DNA of 64,000 nucleotides from an uncultured Candidatus Actinomarina sp. (GTDB lineage: Bacteria; Actinomycetota; Acidimicrobiia; Actinomarinales; Actinomarinaceae): positions 1 to 64,000 of the forward strand of contig CACJJR010000001.1 in the NCBI GenBank assembly GCA_902593795.1. Reading direction: 5' to 3'. A program made the position numbers and the translations under genes. Every line of letters starts with the position of its first letter. Position 1 is the first letter of the stretch. Below the pieces are notes generated by a model. The model ran no database searches and was not told the DNA's origin. It saw only the letters and a program-made list of their open reading frames with translations. This document shows, one piece after another, positions 43,716-53,378 of the stretch.

Positions 43716-45089
43716 TCAAAAACTATAAAAATTTATTGGAAAATGTGACAAAAAAGTTTGAAAATTGTATATATAAATTACAAATAGAATTGTTAGTAAG
43801 AAATTGTATTTTTTTAAATCTGAATACTTTAATTTTTCAAATTCTATTGAAGCCATAAAAACAATTAGATGAAACATTTGAATTATATAAGTTGATTTAA
43901 TTGTGTCACCTGTACTAACAGGGTACGAAATAGCAAAGATTAGAAAGCCAAAAAAACTAAATAAAACTCCATAATTAATGTATTGAATTATTAAATTTTT
44001 TTTATTTTTTTTAAATGTTATGACATAATAAGTAAGAATTATTACCGTAGTTACAATCGATAATGAAACTGCATTAGATAAATAGTCTCCAATTAATGCC
44101 TGATTTCTTCCAACATCTAAAAATCTGGATGTAAATGAAAAATAGCCCCAATAATCCCCCCATAAATCTGTATATAAGATAGATATATATTGATTGTCCA
44201 AATAAGGTCTTATCGGTTTTGTAAATATATATGTTAATTGATCTAAATTTGGTATATAAAAGTTTAATGGTTGATTGTAGATTGAAAATTTTGTAGGTTC
44301 CATATTAAATGCAGTAAAACTTCCATTATTTCTATATAAATTAAAATAAAACCAACTTGATATACCAGCACCAATCAGTGCACTAAGAGACCATGTCTTA
44401 AAATATAATCTTTTAAATTTATTTCTTTTTGAAAATAGTAAAACTATTAGTGGCAGAAACAATAAAAAAGCCCATTGTCTACTCAACGCTAAACATCCAA
44501 TAATAAAACCTAAAGCCAGAACATTTTTATAATTAAATTCATAATTTGAATTGTCTAATTTTAAAATCCATAATATAAATAAGCTAAGAAAAAATAGTAT
44601 ATAGGGTTCACCTCTAATCATAGAGATTGTTCGGTAATTCACTGCAAGTAATGAAATCAATATAAAGTAGCTTGAATTAAGAAAATTACTTTGTTTAGTA
44701 AATTTTTTAAGTGTGTAAATATTTATAAAAATAGTTAAAAGATATAAAAAAGATTGAAATATTTGTGTAAAGTTTGCATAAATTGGCTGACATTCAGAAA
44801 TATAATTACTACTTTTAATTATATTTCTGCAAAAAACCTGGACTATTGAAGGGAAAAAATAGGCCAAAGGTGGATTAAAAAATTCCCTAGTTTCACTAGC
44901 ACTGGGAATGTTAAAGTCATAAGGTAGATATCTTGCTATGTGATCAACATACAAAAAATGTGCTTCAGCATCATATCCAAGGGAAGGGCTGTAGTGAAAA
45001 ATATTATAAATTAGAATATAAATTGTTGATAACATTAATAAATAAAAAATTGCATCAGAATACTTCAATTTTTTATTTAATAAAAACAT
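43716..45089 (-). CDS. GT-C-like polytopic membrane protein
   Basis: A 457-residue protein with about eleven helices. The first loop carries PSLGYDAEAHFLYVDHIARY and an ETREFFNPPLAY segment; the D-A-E-x-H part resembles the catalytic acidic motif of GT-C enzymes placed after helix 1. RQWAFLLFLPLI and a long loop around 255-305 follow. Expected to glycosylate a lipid-linked or exported glycan from a polyprenyl-phosphate donor. No closer family recognised. Divergent from the small-protein gene at 45196. Confidence 0.65.
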   Translation of the reverse strand: MFLLNKKLKYSDAIFYLLMLSTIYILIYNIFHYSPSLGYDAEAHFLYVDHIARYLPYDFNIPSASETREFFNPPLAYFFPSIVQVFCRNIIKSSNYISECQPIYANFTQIFQSFLYLLTIFINIYTLKKFTKQSNFLNSSYFILISLLAVNYRTISMIRGEPYILFFLSLFILWILKLDNSNYEFNYKNVLALGFIIGCLALSRQWAFLLFLPLIVLLFSKRNKFKRLYFKTWSLSALIGAGISSWFYFNLYRNNGSFTAFNMEPTKFSIYNQPLNFYIPNLDQLTYIFTKPIRPYLDNQYISILYTDLWGDYWGYFSFTSRFLDVGRNQALIGDYLSNAVSLSIVTTVIILTYYVITFKKNKKNLIIQYINYGVLFSFFGFLIFAISYPVSTGDTIKSTYIIQMFHLIVFMASIEFEKLKYSDLKKYNFLLTILFVIYIYNFQTFLSHFPINFYSF

Positions 45090-45183
45090 TTAACTTCTTT
45101 AATATCTTATAGTCAGTTTATTAATTTATGAAAGATTATATTTATCTATATTGCTTTTTTGCTAGAAATTTTTTTTTCTTACT

Positions 45184-45189
45184 TATAAT
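45184..45189 (+). promoter_or_regulatory. -10 TATAAT box for the small protein/Wzy pair
   Basis: TATAAT followed by 6 nt and ATG 45196, so the transcript is predicted to begin at the start codon. A TTGCTT (45151-45156) is too far upstream for a normal -35. Confidence 0.45.
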
Positions 45190-45195
45190 CAATGT

Positions 45196-45489
45196 ATGTA
45201 TTCAGTTGAGTGGTTATGTGGAGTGAAAAACTCACAACAAAGTTACAAAAATATTGATTTAAATGGAAACTTTATTTTTGAAAATGATCCAAACTTTACA
45301 GATATACAGCTTTGGGATAGACTCAACAGAACTCTTGTTGTAAATTCTTTTGATGAATGCGAACATTATGTTTTAGGAGGTTGGAGTTACACTCAAAACC
45401 TAAACATCGAACACTTTTCACAACTAGTAATTATTATTTTATTATCTTCGATGTTGGTGTTTAGAAGAAAGCACTTTTTCAAAAATTGA
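45196..45489 (+). CDS. Small membrane-anchored protein, partner of a Wzy-like polymerase (copy 1)
   Basis: A 97-residue protein I do not recognise from a named family. Residues 1-~68 form a compact domain with two conserved cysteines; residues ~76-92 are one hydrophobic helix, ending in a basic tail (RRKHFFKN). It is clearly homologous to the small protein at 58513: both share CG, then ID..NFIF..DPNFT.I.L.D, then NS..EC..YV.GGW, then a helix. Both are followed by a Wzy-like gene whose TTG start overlaps the TGA stop (TTGA). Predicted: tail-anchored, with the Cys domain on one side of the membrane, working with the polymerase. Function unknown. Confidence 0.8.
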   Translation: MYSVEWLCGVKNSQQSYKNIDLNGNFIFENDPNFTDIQLWDRLNRTLVVNSFDECEHYVLGGWSYTQNLNIEHFSQLVIIILLSSMLVFRRKHFFKN

Positions 45490-47045
45490 AAGTAAAATAT
45501 TTTAGAAATATATTACTCATAGTATTAATTACCATCGTGCCTTGGTTTAATTCAAATTTTTTCGATGAAGTGAAGCCAAATGAAAATACTATTTTTAATG
45601 ATACTTATTTTGAAATAAATCCTTGTAAGATTTCATTAGCTGAATTTATCTTTTTTGAAGAGAATCTGTCAAGATTTGAGTTTGTAAGTGATGTCTCTTC
45701 TCCAATTTATTGTTTTGGAAGAATATCTTCAGGAAATGAAGGTTCAACATTAAAGATTGGTAGTAACTTTTTAGTTAGTGCACTAATTATATTCTTCTTA
45801 TTAAGCACTCTAATTAGTAAAACCCCACTTTTAAATAAGCCTTTGGCTATAAATAATACCTATGTAAGTTCTCTTTTTTTCACCTCAATCTTTGTGATTG
45901 GGTTAATCCTTGCAGATAGTAAATATTACAATTCAACAATTTTTTATTTTTTAAATCAAAGTTTACTAATTAGTTTTGGATATTTAACTTTATTTATTTT
46001 TTTGATTTTAAATATCTTGGTTAATAATTATGAAATAAATAAAAGAGTATTAATTAACTATTTACCATTTTTATTTCTGTTTTCAGGATTAGTCTCAAAA
46101 AGCAATTTAAATATATGGTTGGTTATTTTTATTTATTTTGGGTTTCACCACATAAGAGAAAACAAAAAACCTCATTTTTTAAATATTTATTTATTTTTGA
46201 TTTTCTTTTGGGCAATTAATGCAAGTACAACTTTTGTTAAAATACCAACCACCTTTTTGGGATTTACAAGTACTTCTTACGATTTTTATAGTACGATTCT
46301 TTACTCAATATGTTTATATATTGCATTTTGTGGAGTAAAATTTCTCATAATTAATCAACTTAAATATTTTAAACTCTCAGAATTACTAAACAATTTTTAT
46401 ATCGTTATATTATGCAAACTTTTAATTCATTATCTTGCGAACCAATCTAACATTATAAAATTCATATTCGAATATCTGTTTGGAGAAATAAATACTAACA
46501 ATCTAAATTCGAATTCTTTTTTTGTTTTAAACAAAGAATTAATATTTCTAGTTTCAATTCTTTCTGTTTATCAATCTTTTATCAAAAAACATTTAAATAT
46601 TAAAACACTTGGAATTTTAATTTATTTTTTCTTAAATATTACAAACTACTTTAGTGAAATAAATAACAGTATTGATAACTACAAAGAATTCCTTATTTCC
46701 TATAACCCAACATTCTTAGAATTTATTATTGGTAGCGGGCCTTTAAATCTTAATCAATTTTTATCTGAAACCGGTTTTGATATAAATAATACAACAATTT
46801 CATCATTGAGCAGTATGATTATATTTTTTGGAATGTTAGGTTGTCTAATATTTTCAATTCTGTATATCTATTTCATAACTTCTAAAAAATATGGATTTTT
46901 TGAAAAATTTTTTGGTAGTTTATTGATTTTTAGCTTTTTAGAAGGTTCTGGTTTAAACAATATTTCATTCTTTGTAATATACTTAGTTCTTTTTTATATA
47001 ATGAAAGATAATTATTTATCGAAAAACTTTTTTTCTAATAATTAA
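45486..47045 (+). CDS. Wzy-like O-antigen/polysaccharide polymerase (copy 1)
   Basis: A 519-residue polytopic protein. After helix 1 comes an extracytoplasmic segment with two cysteines (CKISL and IYCFG), then about twelve helices. The C-terminal part FLEFIIGSGPLNLNQFL recalls the conserved G-G/P region after the large loop of Wzy proteins. It aligns with the 694-residue protein at 58809: both have NYxPxLFLF, xNLN and a similar helix order, but this copy is shorter. TTG start inside TTGA overlaps the small-protein stop, so the two are co-translated. Overlaps the next gene tail-to-tail by 30 bp. Polymerase role is inferred from plan and context. Confidence 0.65.
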   Translation: MKVKYFRNILLIVLITIVPWFNSNFFDEVKPNENTIFNDTYFEINPCKISLAEFIFFEENLSRFEFVSDVSSPIYCFGRISSGNEGSTLKIGSNFLVSALIIFFLLSTLISKTPLLNKPLAINNTYVSSLFFTSIFVIGLILADSKYYNSTIFYFLNQSLLISFGYLTLFIFLILNILVNNYEINKRVLINYLPFLFLFSGLVSKSNLNIWLVIFIYFGFHHIRENKKPHFLNIYLFLIFFWAINASTTFVKIPTTFLGFTSTSYDFYSTILYSICLYIAFCGVKFLIINQLKYFKLSELLNNFYIVILCKLLIHYLANQSNIIKFIFEYLFGEINTNNLNSNSFFVLNKELIFLVSILSVYQSFIKKHLNIKTLGILIYFFLNITNYFSEINNSIDNYKEFLISYNPTFLEFIIGSGPLNLNQFLSETGFDINNTTISSLSSMIIFFGMLGCLIFSILYIYFITSKKYGFFEKFFGSLLIFSFLEGSGLNNISFFVIYLVLFYIMKDNYLSKNFFSNN

Positions 47046-48695
47046 ATAAATACCTAGAACAATATTTAATAATATTATTGAATAGTTAAACAGATGGAAA
47101 TTTGGTTGTTTTTCAAAGTATTCAAAATTATCGTAAGAAATCAAATATGGGTTTAGGTCTCCTTTTTCAAAACAATAATCTTTTGAATAATCATATTCAA
47201 AATTAAAGTATTTAGTGTTCATCGTGCAAAAAATTGAATAAGAATTTAACTCGTTAATTTCGATGTTTAAATTGTCAGTGTAATTTTTAGGAAACCCGTA
47301 TACAAACATAAATAGAGGTAAAAATACAATTAACAAGAAGCTTCCTTTAATTTTATTACTTGAAATTTCAGCTATTAAGAAACTTACTCCAATAACAATT
47401 AAAAAAGAGTAATACAAAGGCTTTAGTGTGTCACCAATGCTTGGATCAAAGTTATTTTCTGGAAAACCAGTAATGATGTGGGTTGTAAGAATAAGAAATC
47501 CTATAAATGGAAGTGTAAAAAATTTTTTTCTATTTGTGTTAACTCTAAAAAAATATTTAATCAGCATAAGGTAAAAGAAAAATGAAATAAATAATGATGT
47601 TGTTTTTCTTAAATAACTGTTGTCTGTAATCTCTTGAACAAATATTGTTATTTGTTTTGTTTGTAAGTTTAATTTGGGTGGTTGCATTTCTTCAGAAACA
47701 CTATAGATTACAAAATCTCTTCTTCCTTTAAAAAAGTTCTGTGAATCGTCATCCCAATATAAATCAAAATAATCACCAAATGAATCTAATACTGTAATGT
47801 GAACTGCAGAAAAATTATGTCGATTTTTATAGGGAAGGTAAATGAGGGCTTTTGGATTAACTTTATATAATAAACTTAGACTGCCCTTATTATCATATTG
47901 AGCTTCTCTTTGTGAAATGCTTTCTATATCAAAAATATTTTTCTGATTTAATTGGCTATTTTCTTGAAACAATAAAACAAAGCAAACTAAAAGAGGGAAT
48001 AGAATTAAGAATATATTTTTTTTATCTCTTAACTGTAAAAATTTTGCAGTGTAATAAAGTATGAGCACAAAAATTGTCATTGCAAAAATTGAACCCTTTT
48101 GACTAAACAATATTAAAGACAATGATCCTGCTGCAAAGAGAGACCACTTATCGCGTGTTTGAAAAAATTTTTCTAAAAGAAAAAGTACCCATGGAAAAAG
48201 TGCAAAAGCTAAAATTTCTGGCTTAAAAACAATCCTTTGCGCAATGCTTATTGGCATAAAATTAATGAATAACAAAGCAATAATGATTTGGGATTTATTG
48301 TATTTAAATATTGAAAGAAGTTTCGCAATTCCAGCAGATCCAATTAAGAAAAAAATAAAGTTTACTTCTTGTATGCTTTTCCCTAAATAGACAAAAAAAT
48401 TATTGGAAGTTAAATTATAATTTTTAAAATAAAAATAAATAGATTGGATATCATAATAAGAGAATCCTTGTTCACTATCTGTATAGTCAATAATTCCTGC
48501 ATTATATTCTAAATATTTAAAGTACCTATTAAAGTCTGGGCTATCAGTAGTGTTGTAAAATAAAAAATTCATTTCTTTCACAAAAAAAAGTGAAAATATA
48601 TAAATTAATGTAGCAAAGGTATAAAATTTGTTTTGTTTTATATATGACAGAAGCATATGTCTATTATATGTGTTTGGATAATTGAACATTAACAT
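47016..48695 (-). CDS. Large polytopic membrane protein, possibly GT-C-type
   Basis: A 559-residue protein with about ten helices and long polar loops (about 45-105, 255-370, 475-530). NTTDSPDFNRYFKYLEY after helix 1 could be a GT-C acidic loop, and FKPEILAFALFPW is similar in place to the motif of such enzymes. The C-terminal loop has two cysteines (FCTMN, YCFEKG). No family recognised. Start uncertain: Met1, Met3 or Met14 could be used. It converges on the Wzy-like gene with a 30-bp overlap. Confidence 0.55.
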   Translation of the reverse strand: MLMFNYPNTYNRHMLLSYIKQNKFYTFATLIYIFSLFFVKEMNFLFYNTTDSPDFNRYFKYLEYNAGIIDYTDSEQGFSYYDIQSIYFYFKNYNLTSNNFFVYLGKSIQEVNFIFFLIGSAGIAKLLSIFKYNKSQIIIALLFINFMPISIAQRIVFKPEILAFALFPWVLFLLEKFFQTRDKWSLFAAGSLSLILFSQKGSIFAMTIFVLILYYTAKFLQLRDKKNIFLILFPLLVCFVLLFQENSQLNQKNIFDIESISQREAQYDNKGSLSLLYKVNPKALIYLPYKNRHNFSAVHITVLDSFGDYFDLYWDDDSQNFFKGRRDFVIYSVSEEMQPPKLNLQTKQITIFVQEITDNSYLRKTTSLFISFFFYLMLIKYFFRVNTNRKKFFTLPFIGFLILTTHIITGFPENNFDPSIGDTLKPLYYSFLIVIGVSFLIAEISSNKIKGSFLLIVFLPLFMFVYGFPKNYTDNLNIEINELNSYSIFCTMNTKYFNFEYDYSKDYCFEKGDLNPYLISYDNFEYFEKQPNFHLFNYSIILLNIVLGIYLIIRKKVFR

Positions 48696-48715
48696 TTTAT
48701 ATTAATATGAGAAAA

Positions 48716-49414
48716 TTATCTTAATTCTGATTTATATGTTTTATCTTGTGAACCTTGTTTGAAGATAGGAGGATAAAACCAACGGACTTTAAAATCTAAC
48801 TCATACATTTTGTAAGCCATTTCCCAGTCATATGGAAGAGTAAATTTTTTCATTGCTTCATAAAGTAAACCTGCCGATTCCTTTTTTATAACGTAAGCTT
48901 CTGCACAATTGCTTGCTGGATGAGACGGCTTTAAATACTTTAAATTAAAAAAGTCTTTTTTTGTTTTAGATTTTATAAAATCTTTACCCGATCCTCTACC
49001 TAAAAATACTATGTCCCAATCTGTTTTGCTAAATTTTTTAATAACACTATTTAAGTTCTTTTTTATTGGTTTTAAATTAATAACATCATCTTCAAGAATT
49101 AATCCATATTCTTTATCTGAATGAGATATATTATGTAAAGATTTTAGATGCTTGAAATAACACGAAATCTCAGCGTCAGAAAGAACCCTGTATTTCTCAT
49201 CATAAATTTTCCATAGTTTAGTAATTTTTCCTAAAAATTGGTTTTCGTCTTTTATATACTCATATTCTTCAGGAGCAGTATTCAAAACTTCTCTGTCGTA
49301 ATCCAATACATAATTAATTTCTAATTTTTCATCTCTAAATAGCTTATCAATAAATTCTTTCCTATCAGAAAGTTTTGAATAGTGAATAACTTGTATTAAG
49401 AGATTAGAAATCAA
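48716..49414 (-). CDS. GT25-family glycosyltransferase
   Basis: A 232-residue LPS-type GT25 enzyme. Landmarks: VIHYSKLSDRKEFIDKLF, SDAEISCYFKHLKSLHNI (the family's A-x-S-H/CY segment), YGLILEDDVI (acidic donor motif EDD near 103), WDIVFLGRGSG, NCAEAYVIKKESAG and a late YDWEMAY. This family transfers galactose, glucose or N-acetylhexosamine to outer-core or polysaccharide acceptors. The protein is within normal size. Lies 20 bp after the membrane protein gene at 47016-48695, probably in the same transcript or with its own promoter. Confidence 0.87.
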   Translation of the reverse strand: MISNLLIQVIHYSKLSDRKEFIDKLFRDEKLEINYVLDYDREVLNTAPEEYEYIKDENQFLGKITKLWKIYDEKYRVLSDAEISCYFKHLKSLHNISHSDKEYGLILEDDVINLKPIKKNLNSVIKKFSKTDWDIVFLGRGSGKDFIKSKTKKDFFNLKYLKPSHPASNCAEAYVIKKESAGLLYEAMKKFTLPYDWEMAYKMYELDFKVRWFYPPIFKQGSQDKTYKSELR

Positions 49415-49540
49415 AATATACCTTTATGTTTTAGAAACATAAGTTTGATTCTATGGTTAATAAATATTTATTTTTTACAAATAATTTTAAATCTAAAATA
49501 ATACATCAACTCTTTATTTTTGACATGTTATTTCTAGAAT

Positions 49541-51502
49541 TTAGTTTTTTTTATTAATTATCTCAACTATCTGGTCTCCAACTAATTTTGCACCGGTTTT
49601 TGTTAGGTGTTCAGTGTCATAGTAAAAAATTGATCCATCAAAAGCTCCTACACACTCTAAGGAAATAAAAGAATCACAGAATATTTCCTTTGGGTAAACT
49701 TTGTAAATATTTTCACTATTTAAACTATCGTAAATTTGATAGGTTAGTTTTATCTCTTTACTTTCTGTGAAGTATTCGACTGGCATTGAAACATTATCAT
49801 AAAAATCTAATTCCTTTTGAATAAACTGTTCTGGGATACTGAATGGGTGCTGTGGGACAGGGTAGATTAATATCAATTTATTATTATTCTGCAGGAATAT
49901 ATCTACTGTTGTTTCAAAATATTTTCTAAATTCAACCTCACCATGTTTTTTTATCTCCAACTCAGTATTAATAAAATAAATTACAGTTGAATTATTTATA
50001 TTTTTTAAATAACTGTTGAAACTTAGTAGATCATAACCACGTTCTTCACATTCTTTTGAAGCATTCATATTTTCAATATATTTAATACAGCCTGTTATGT
50101 CGAAATAATTGTATTGCTTTAAATCATTTGAAGTTGATAAAAACAAACTTAATACACCTGCATGAGAATCACCAAAATTATAAACTGAATTGTTTGAATT
50201 TCTATCAAATTCACAAATTCGTTCAATTTTTTTTCTTTCCCAGCAACTCTCGCCTTGGAGACTTAGGCTATTTGTGCGATTGTCTTGATATTGTAAAATA
50301 TCTTCTGACTGATCGCTATATCTAAACTTGTAACCATCATTACTTAAACCAATAGCCGCTATTGCTAGAATTAAAATTAAAGGTAAAAGAAGGGTGTTTG
50401 CTTTAGTTGATTTATTTAAAAATTTTTTCTCTACATATTTGTAATTTAAATTTGTGATTACAAATAAAAGTAATACATAGTAAGGCAAGTATTTTTGAAA
50501 AATTAATTCTGAAAAATAATTTGGGTTCTTTATGTTGCCTAATAAAAGTGTTTGTTTATTTGAATATATTCTTCCAAAAGCAAAGATTGGCTGATGAAGT
50601 AAATAGAGTGAAAAAGAAGTCAATCCAAGATTGTAAATTATTTTATTCTTTGAAAATCTTTCTATTAAAGAATTTTTATTATTTGAAAATATTATGAGCG
50701 CTGTACCAAGTGTTATTAATATTCTTGGTTCTATCTCCAATATATATTCATCATCAAATTTAAAATAACAATAGAAAATTATTAAAAATCCAATAAAATC
50801 TATGTATTTAATTCTTAGATTTTGACTAACTATACAAAGTATTACACCGGCAACAAGTTGCCATGCCCTAAAATGCAATAAATAAAATTTTACAAAAGAT
50901 GAACCTACATTTATATACAATGAAATAGTGAAAATTAATATAAAAAAAATAATTATCTTATCTTTAAAAAATTTGTACAAAATTAAAGACATAATCGGAA
51001 AGATAAGATAAAACTGTTCCTCAATACCTAAGCTCCATGTATGAAGAAAGGGCATTAAATCAGCTGGTTCAGAGTTATAAAAATCTAACTTTGAAAAGTA
51101 GACATTCGATAAGAAAAATAGTGTATAAATTATTGAGTTTAAATACTCTATTGTTGGTCTTGGCAGCAATAAAAAATATGCAAATGGAATTGTAATCACA
51201 ACTGTTGAAAGTACAGCAGGTAGAATTCTTCTTACTCTTCTTATGTAAAAACTTTTAAGTGAGAATTTATCTTGATTAAGATCTGAAAAAATAATATTTG
51301 AAATTAAATATCCAGAAATCACAAAAAAAATATCTACTCCTAAATATCCTCCTCCAAAGTATCTAATATCTAAGTGATAAAGAACAACTCCAACAACAGC
51401 AACAGCTCTGAGGCTATTTATATCATTTCTAAAATTAATTCTCTCAATTTTTTTTATGCTTAGAAGATTTTTTATAAAGTTAGTTAATTTGAGAATTTGC
51501 AT
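49541..51502 (-). CDS. OafA/YrhL-type O-acyltransferase with C-terminal SGNH domain
   Basis: A 653-residue protein. Residues ~25-370 are an acyltransferase-3 domain: NDINSLRAVAVVGVVLYHLD (catalytic His), GGYLGVDIFFVISGYLI and FYIRRVRRILPA, then HTWSLGIEEQFYL. Residues ~420-650 are an SGNH hydrolase-type domain with NFGDSHAG and, near the end, DTEHLTKTGA (Asp-His). Together they acetylate sugars on the outer face: the membrane part passes the acetyl group and the SGNH domain transfers it. Full length for the family. Decorates the polysaccharide; which sugar is not known. Confidence 0.92.
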   Translation of the reverse strand: MQILKLTNFIKNLLSIKKIERINFRNDINSLRAVAVVGVVLYHLDIRYFGGGYLGVDIFFVISGYLISNIIFSDLNQDKFSLKSFYIRRVRRILPAVLSTVVITIPFAYFLLLPRPTIEYLNSIIYTLFFLSNVYFSKLDFYNSEPADLMPFLHTWSLGIEEQFYLIFPIMSLILYKFFKDKIIIFFILIFTISLYINVGSSFVKFYLLHFRAWQLVAGVILCIVSQNLRIKYIDFIGFLIIFYCYFKFDDEYILEIEPRILITLGTALIIFSNNKNSLIERFSKNKIIYNLGLTSFSLYLLHQPIFAFGRIYSNKQTLLLGNIKNPNYFSELIFQKYLPYYVLLLFVITNLNYKYVEKKFLNKSTKANTLLLPLILILAIAAIGLSNDGYKFRYSDQSEDILQYQDNRTNSLSLQGESCWERKKIERICEFDRNSNNSVYNFGDSHAGVLSLFLSTSNDLKQYNYFDITGCIKYIENMNASKECEERGYDLLSFNSYLKNINNSTVIYFINTELEIKKHGEVEFRKYFETTVDIFLQNNNKLILIYPVPQHPFSIPEQFIQKELDFYDNVSMPVEYFTESKEIKLTYQIYDSLNSENIYKVYPKEIFCDSFISLECVGAFDGSIFYYDTEHLTKTGAKLVGDQIVEIINKKN

Positions 51503-51588
51503 GTTATAAGCTTAATAAAAATACTAAAAATATTTTCTATAAATTAAGAGGATTCCAAAATTTCGAGCAAGTGATACTTTAGCAAGAA

Positions 51589-52329
51589 TTAAGTATTTTT
51601 AGTATTATCTACAAACGATTTGTTTTTAAATAATACATTACCGCCATCTTCCCATCTGATATCTTCAAAATGAACCGTAAAACCGTTTTCAATCATAAAA
51701 TTTTTGTAATCTTTGTAAAGTATCTGGTTCTCATAATTTTCTAAAACCGAAACTTCTGAGTAAATAAATTCTATTTTAGATAGATTGGTGCTCGCCATTA
51801 ACACATCGGGCTCAACACCTTGTAAATCTAACCACAGTAAATTAATTGATGTAATTTCATTCATTTTTAAGAAAGTATCCAATTTAACAACCTCAACAGT
51901 TTCTTTATCATTGAACTTAATACCAGGATGTATTTCAAGATGTAATTTAGGCTCAAGAAGTGATGAAGATCCCCATGGTTGATCTTCATTTTCAGCTAAA
52001 TTTAAATCTAATTTTCCATCGATGTCAGAAAAGGCTAATTTAAATAGTTTAATATTTTCAAATTGTTTTACTTTTTTAGAAGTTACTTCATATAAGCTTG
52101 ACATTGGTTCAAGAGAGTATATTTTTGATTTTGGGAAGTTTTCACCAAAAAAGACGGTATCGTTGCCATTAGCTGCACCAGCTTCAACAATTACTGAATT
52201 TTTTTCTAAATTTTTTAATAAAAAAATATCAATATCTACTGGAAAATTAAGGTTTTTTTGTACATATTTTTTTAGGAAAATATACAAATTAATGTTATTT
52301 TTATATACAAAATTTTTTATTTTATCCAT
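51589..52329 (-). CDS. FkbM-family methyltransferase
   Basis: A 246-residue SAM-dependent methyltransferase. VIVEAGAANGNDT is the SAM loop, IYSLEPMSSLYE the acidic strand end, and LLWLDLQGVEPDVLM the conserved LDLQG segment. It shares SSSxLEPxxHL and PxIxFNxxE with the FkbM protein at 17354, so the pair probably arose by duplication or parallel acquisition. It is not in an obvious operon: 134 bp separate it from the SDR gene at 52463. Confidence 0.85.
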   Translation of the reverse strand: MDKIKNFVYKNNINLYIFLKKYVQKNLNFPVDIDIFLLKNLEKNSVIVEAGAANGNDTVFFGENFPKSKIYSLEPMSSLYEVTSKKVKQFENIKLFKLAFSDIDGKLDLNLAENEDQPWGSSSLLEPKLHLEIHPGIKFNDKETVEVVKLDTFLKMNEITSINLLWLDLQGVEPDVLMASTNLSKIEFIYSEVSVLENYENQILYKDYKNFMIENGFTVHFEDIRWEDGGNVLFKNKSFVDNTKNT

Positions 52330-52462
52330 ATAAATTTATGAGGCAGGATTAAACTGCTAACTCCCTATTTTTGATTATTGCAAACTTTAACCTTTATTAT
52401 TCTACCTCATTCAGTTTAAACATACTCTTGCTGCACAAAGTCAAAATGTGCAAAGAAATTAG

Positions 52463-53314
52463 CTATTTGTTTATAATTTTTGCCAGGTATGAAGAAAGTT
52501 CATATTTGATAAATTCATTATTGTTGAGAAGAGTTTTATATTGAGTATCGTTGCCAACATACTTTCTGGCAACTTGATTAGATTTAAAATTTTCCACAAT
52601 ATCTTTTTCTTCAAGATTTAAACAATTAGCAACCTGTAAGCTAAAGTCTTTTAATGAAATACTTACATCTACTGCATCAAAAAAATATTGTAATCCTTTT
52701 TTCGAGTCAAAGAGTAAATCAATAACTACATAAACTAAATGATCTAAAAAACAAATAGAGTGCGTATCATCCGTTTCGCTCTCTATTATTATTTTATTAA
52801 ATTCAATACCTTGAGTTATTAATGAAATAAAATTACTCTTTGGTGGCTGAGAACTGATTGGACCAAGCAATGAAAATATGCGTGAGATAACTAATGTAAA
52901 ATTATACTGATTAGATAGCTCAGTAAATTGTTTCTCCTCTTTCTTCTTTTGCTCTTTATATATTGAATAAATTTCTGAATCTTTATGATTTTCTATATTT
53001 ACTAATCCAGATGAAGGGTAATACAAACTTTGTATATTATTATTCTTGATAAATTCTATAGTATCCTTCAACAAAGCATCAAGTTTTTGCTGATAGCTTT
53101 CAGGGGTTTTGATTTTATTTGATTGTGGAAGTACAAAAGCATTATGTATTAAATGAATGTCATTATCTATTGTATTTATTTTTTTCCAATCATTTTGAGA
53201 TGAAATAGTAATAATTTTTTTATTGGTATTATATTTATTTTTTAAAATTCTTATAAAATTTTGTGATAACCAACCAGATGAACCGGTAATTACAATTGTT
53301 TCTTTTTTACTCAC
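52463..53314 (-). CDS. NAD-dependent epimerase/dehydratase (extended SDR)
   Basis: A 283-residue SDR with VITGSSGWLSQNFI at the nucleotide loop and YYPSSGLVN for the catalytic serine; the Tyr/Lys pair is YSIYKEQKK. The C-terminal substrate part is short and divergent, with SICFLDHLVYVVIDLL where epimerases have a DVxDxA motif. Likely acts on a nucleotide sugar, as a reductase or epimerase. Together with 12510 and 39578 it is one of several SDRs in the locus whose substrates are unassigned. Confidence 0.75.
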   Translation of the reverse strand: MSKKETIVITGSSGWLSQNFIRILKNKYNTNKKIITISSQNDWKKINTIDNDIHLIHNAFVLPQSNKIKTPESYQQKLDALLKDTIEFIKNNNIQSLYYPSSGLVNIENHKDSEIYSIYKEQKKKEEKQFTELSNQYNFTLVISRIFSLLGPISSQPPKSNFISLITQGIEFNKIIIESETDDTHSICFLDHLVYVVIDLLFDSKKGLQYFFDAVDVSISLKDFSLQVANCLNLEEKDIVENFKSNQVARKYVGNDTQYKTLLNNNEFIKYELSSYLAKIINK

Positions 53315-53378
53315 TTTAATGTGAATTATATATAGCTAATAAAGATTATATATTTTTTATATTATGAGTTTGAAAAAA

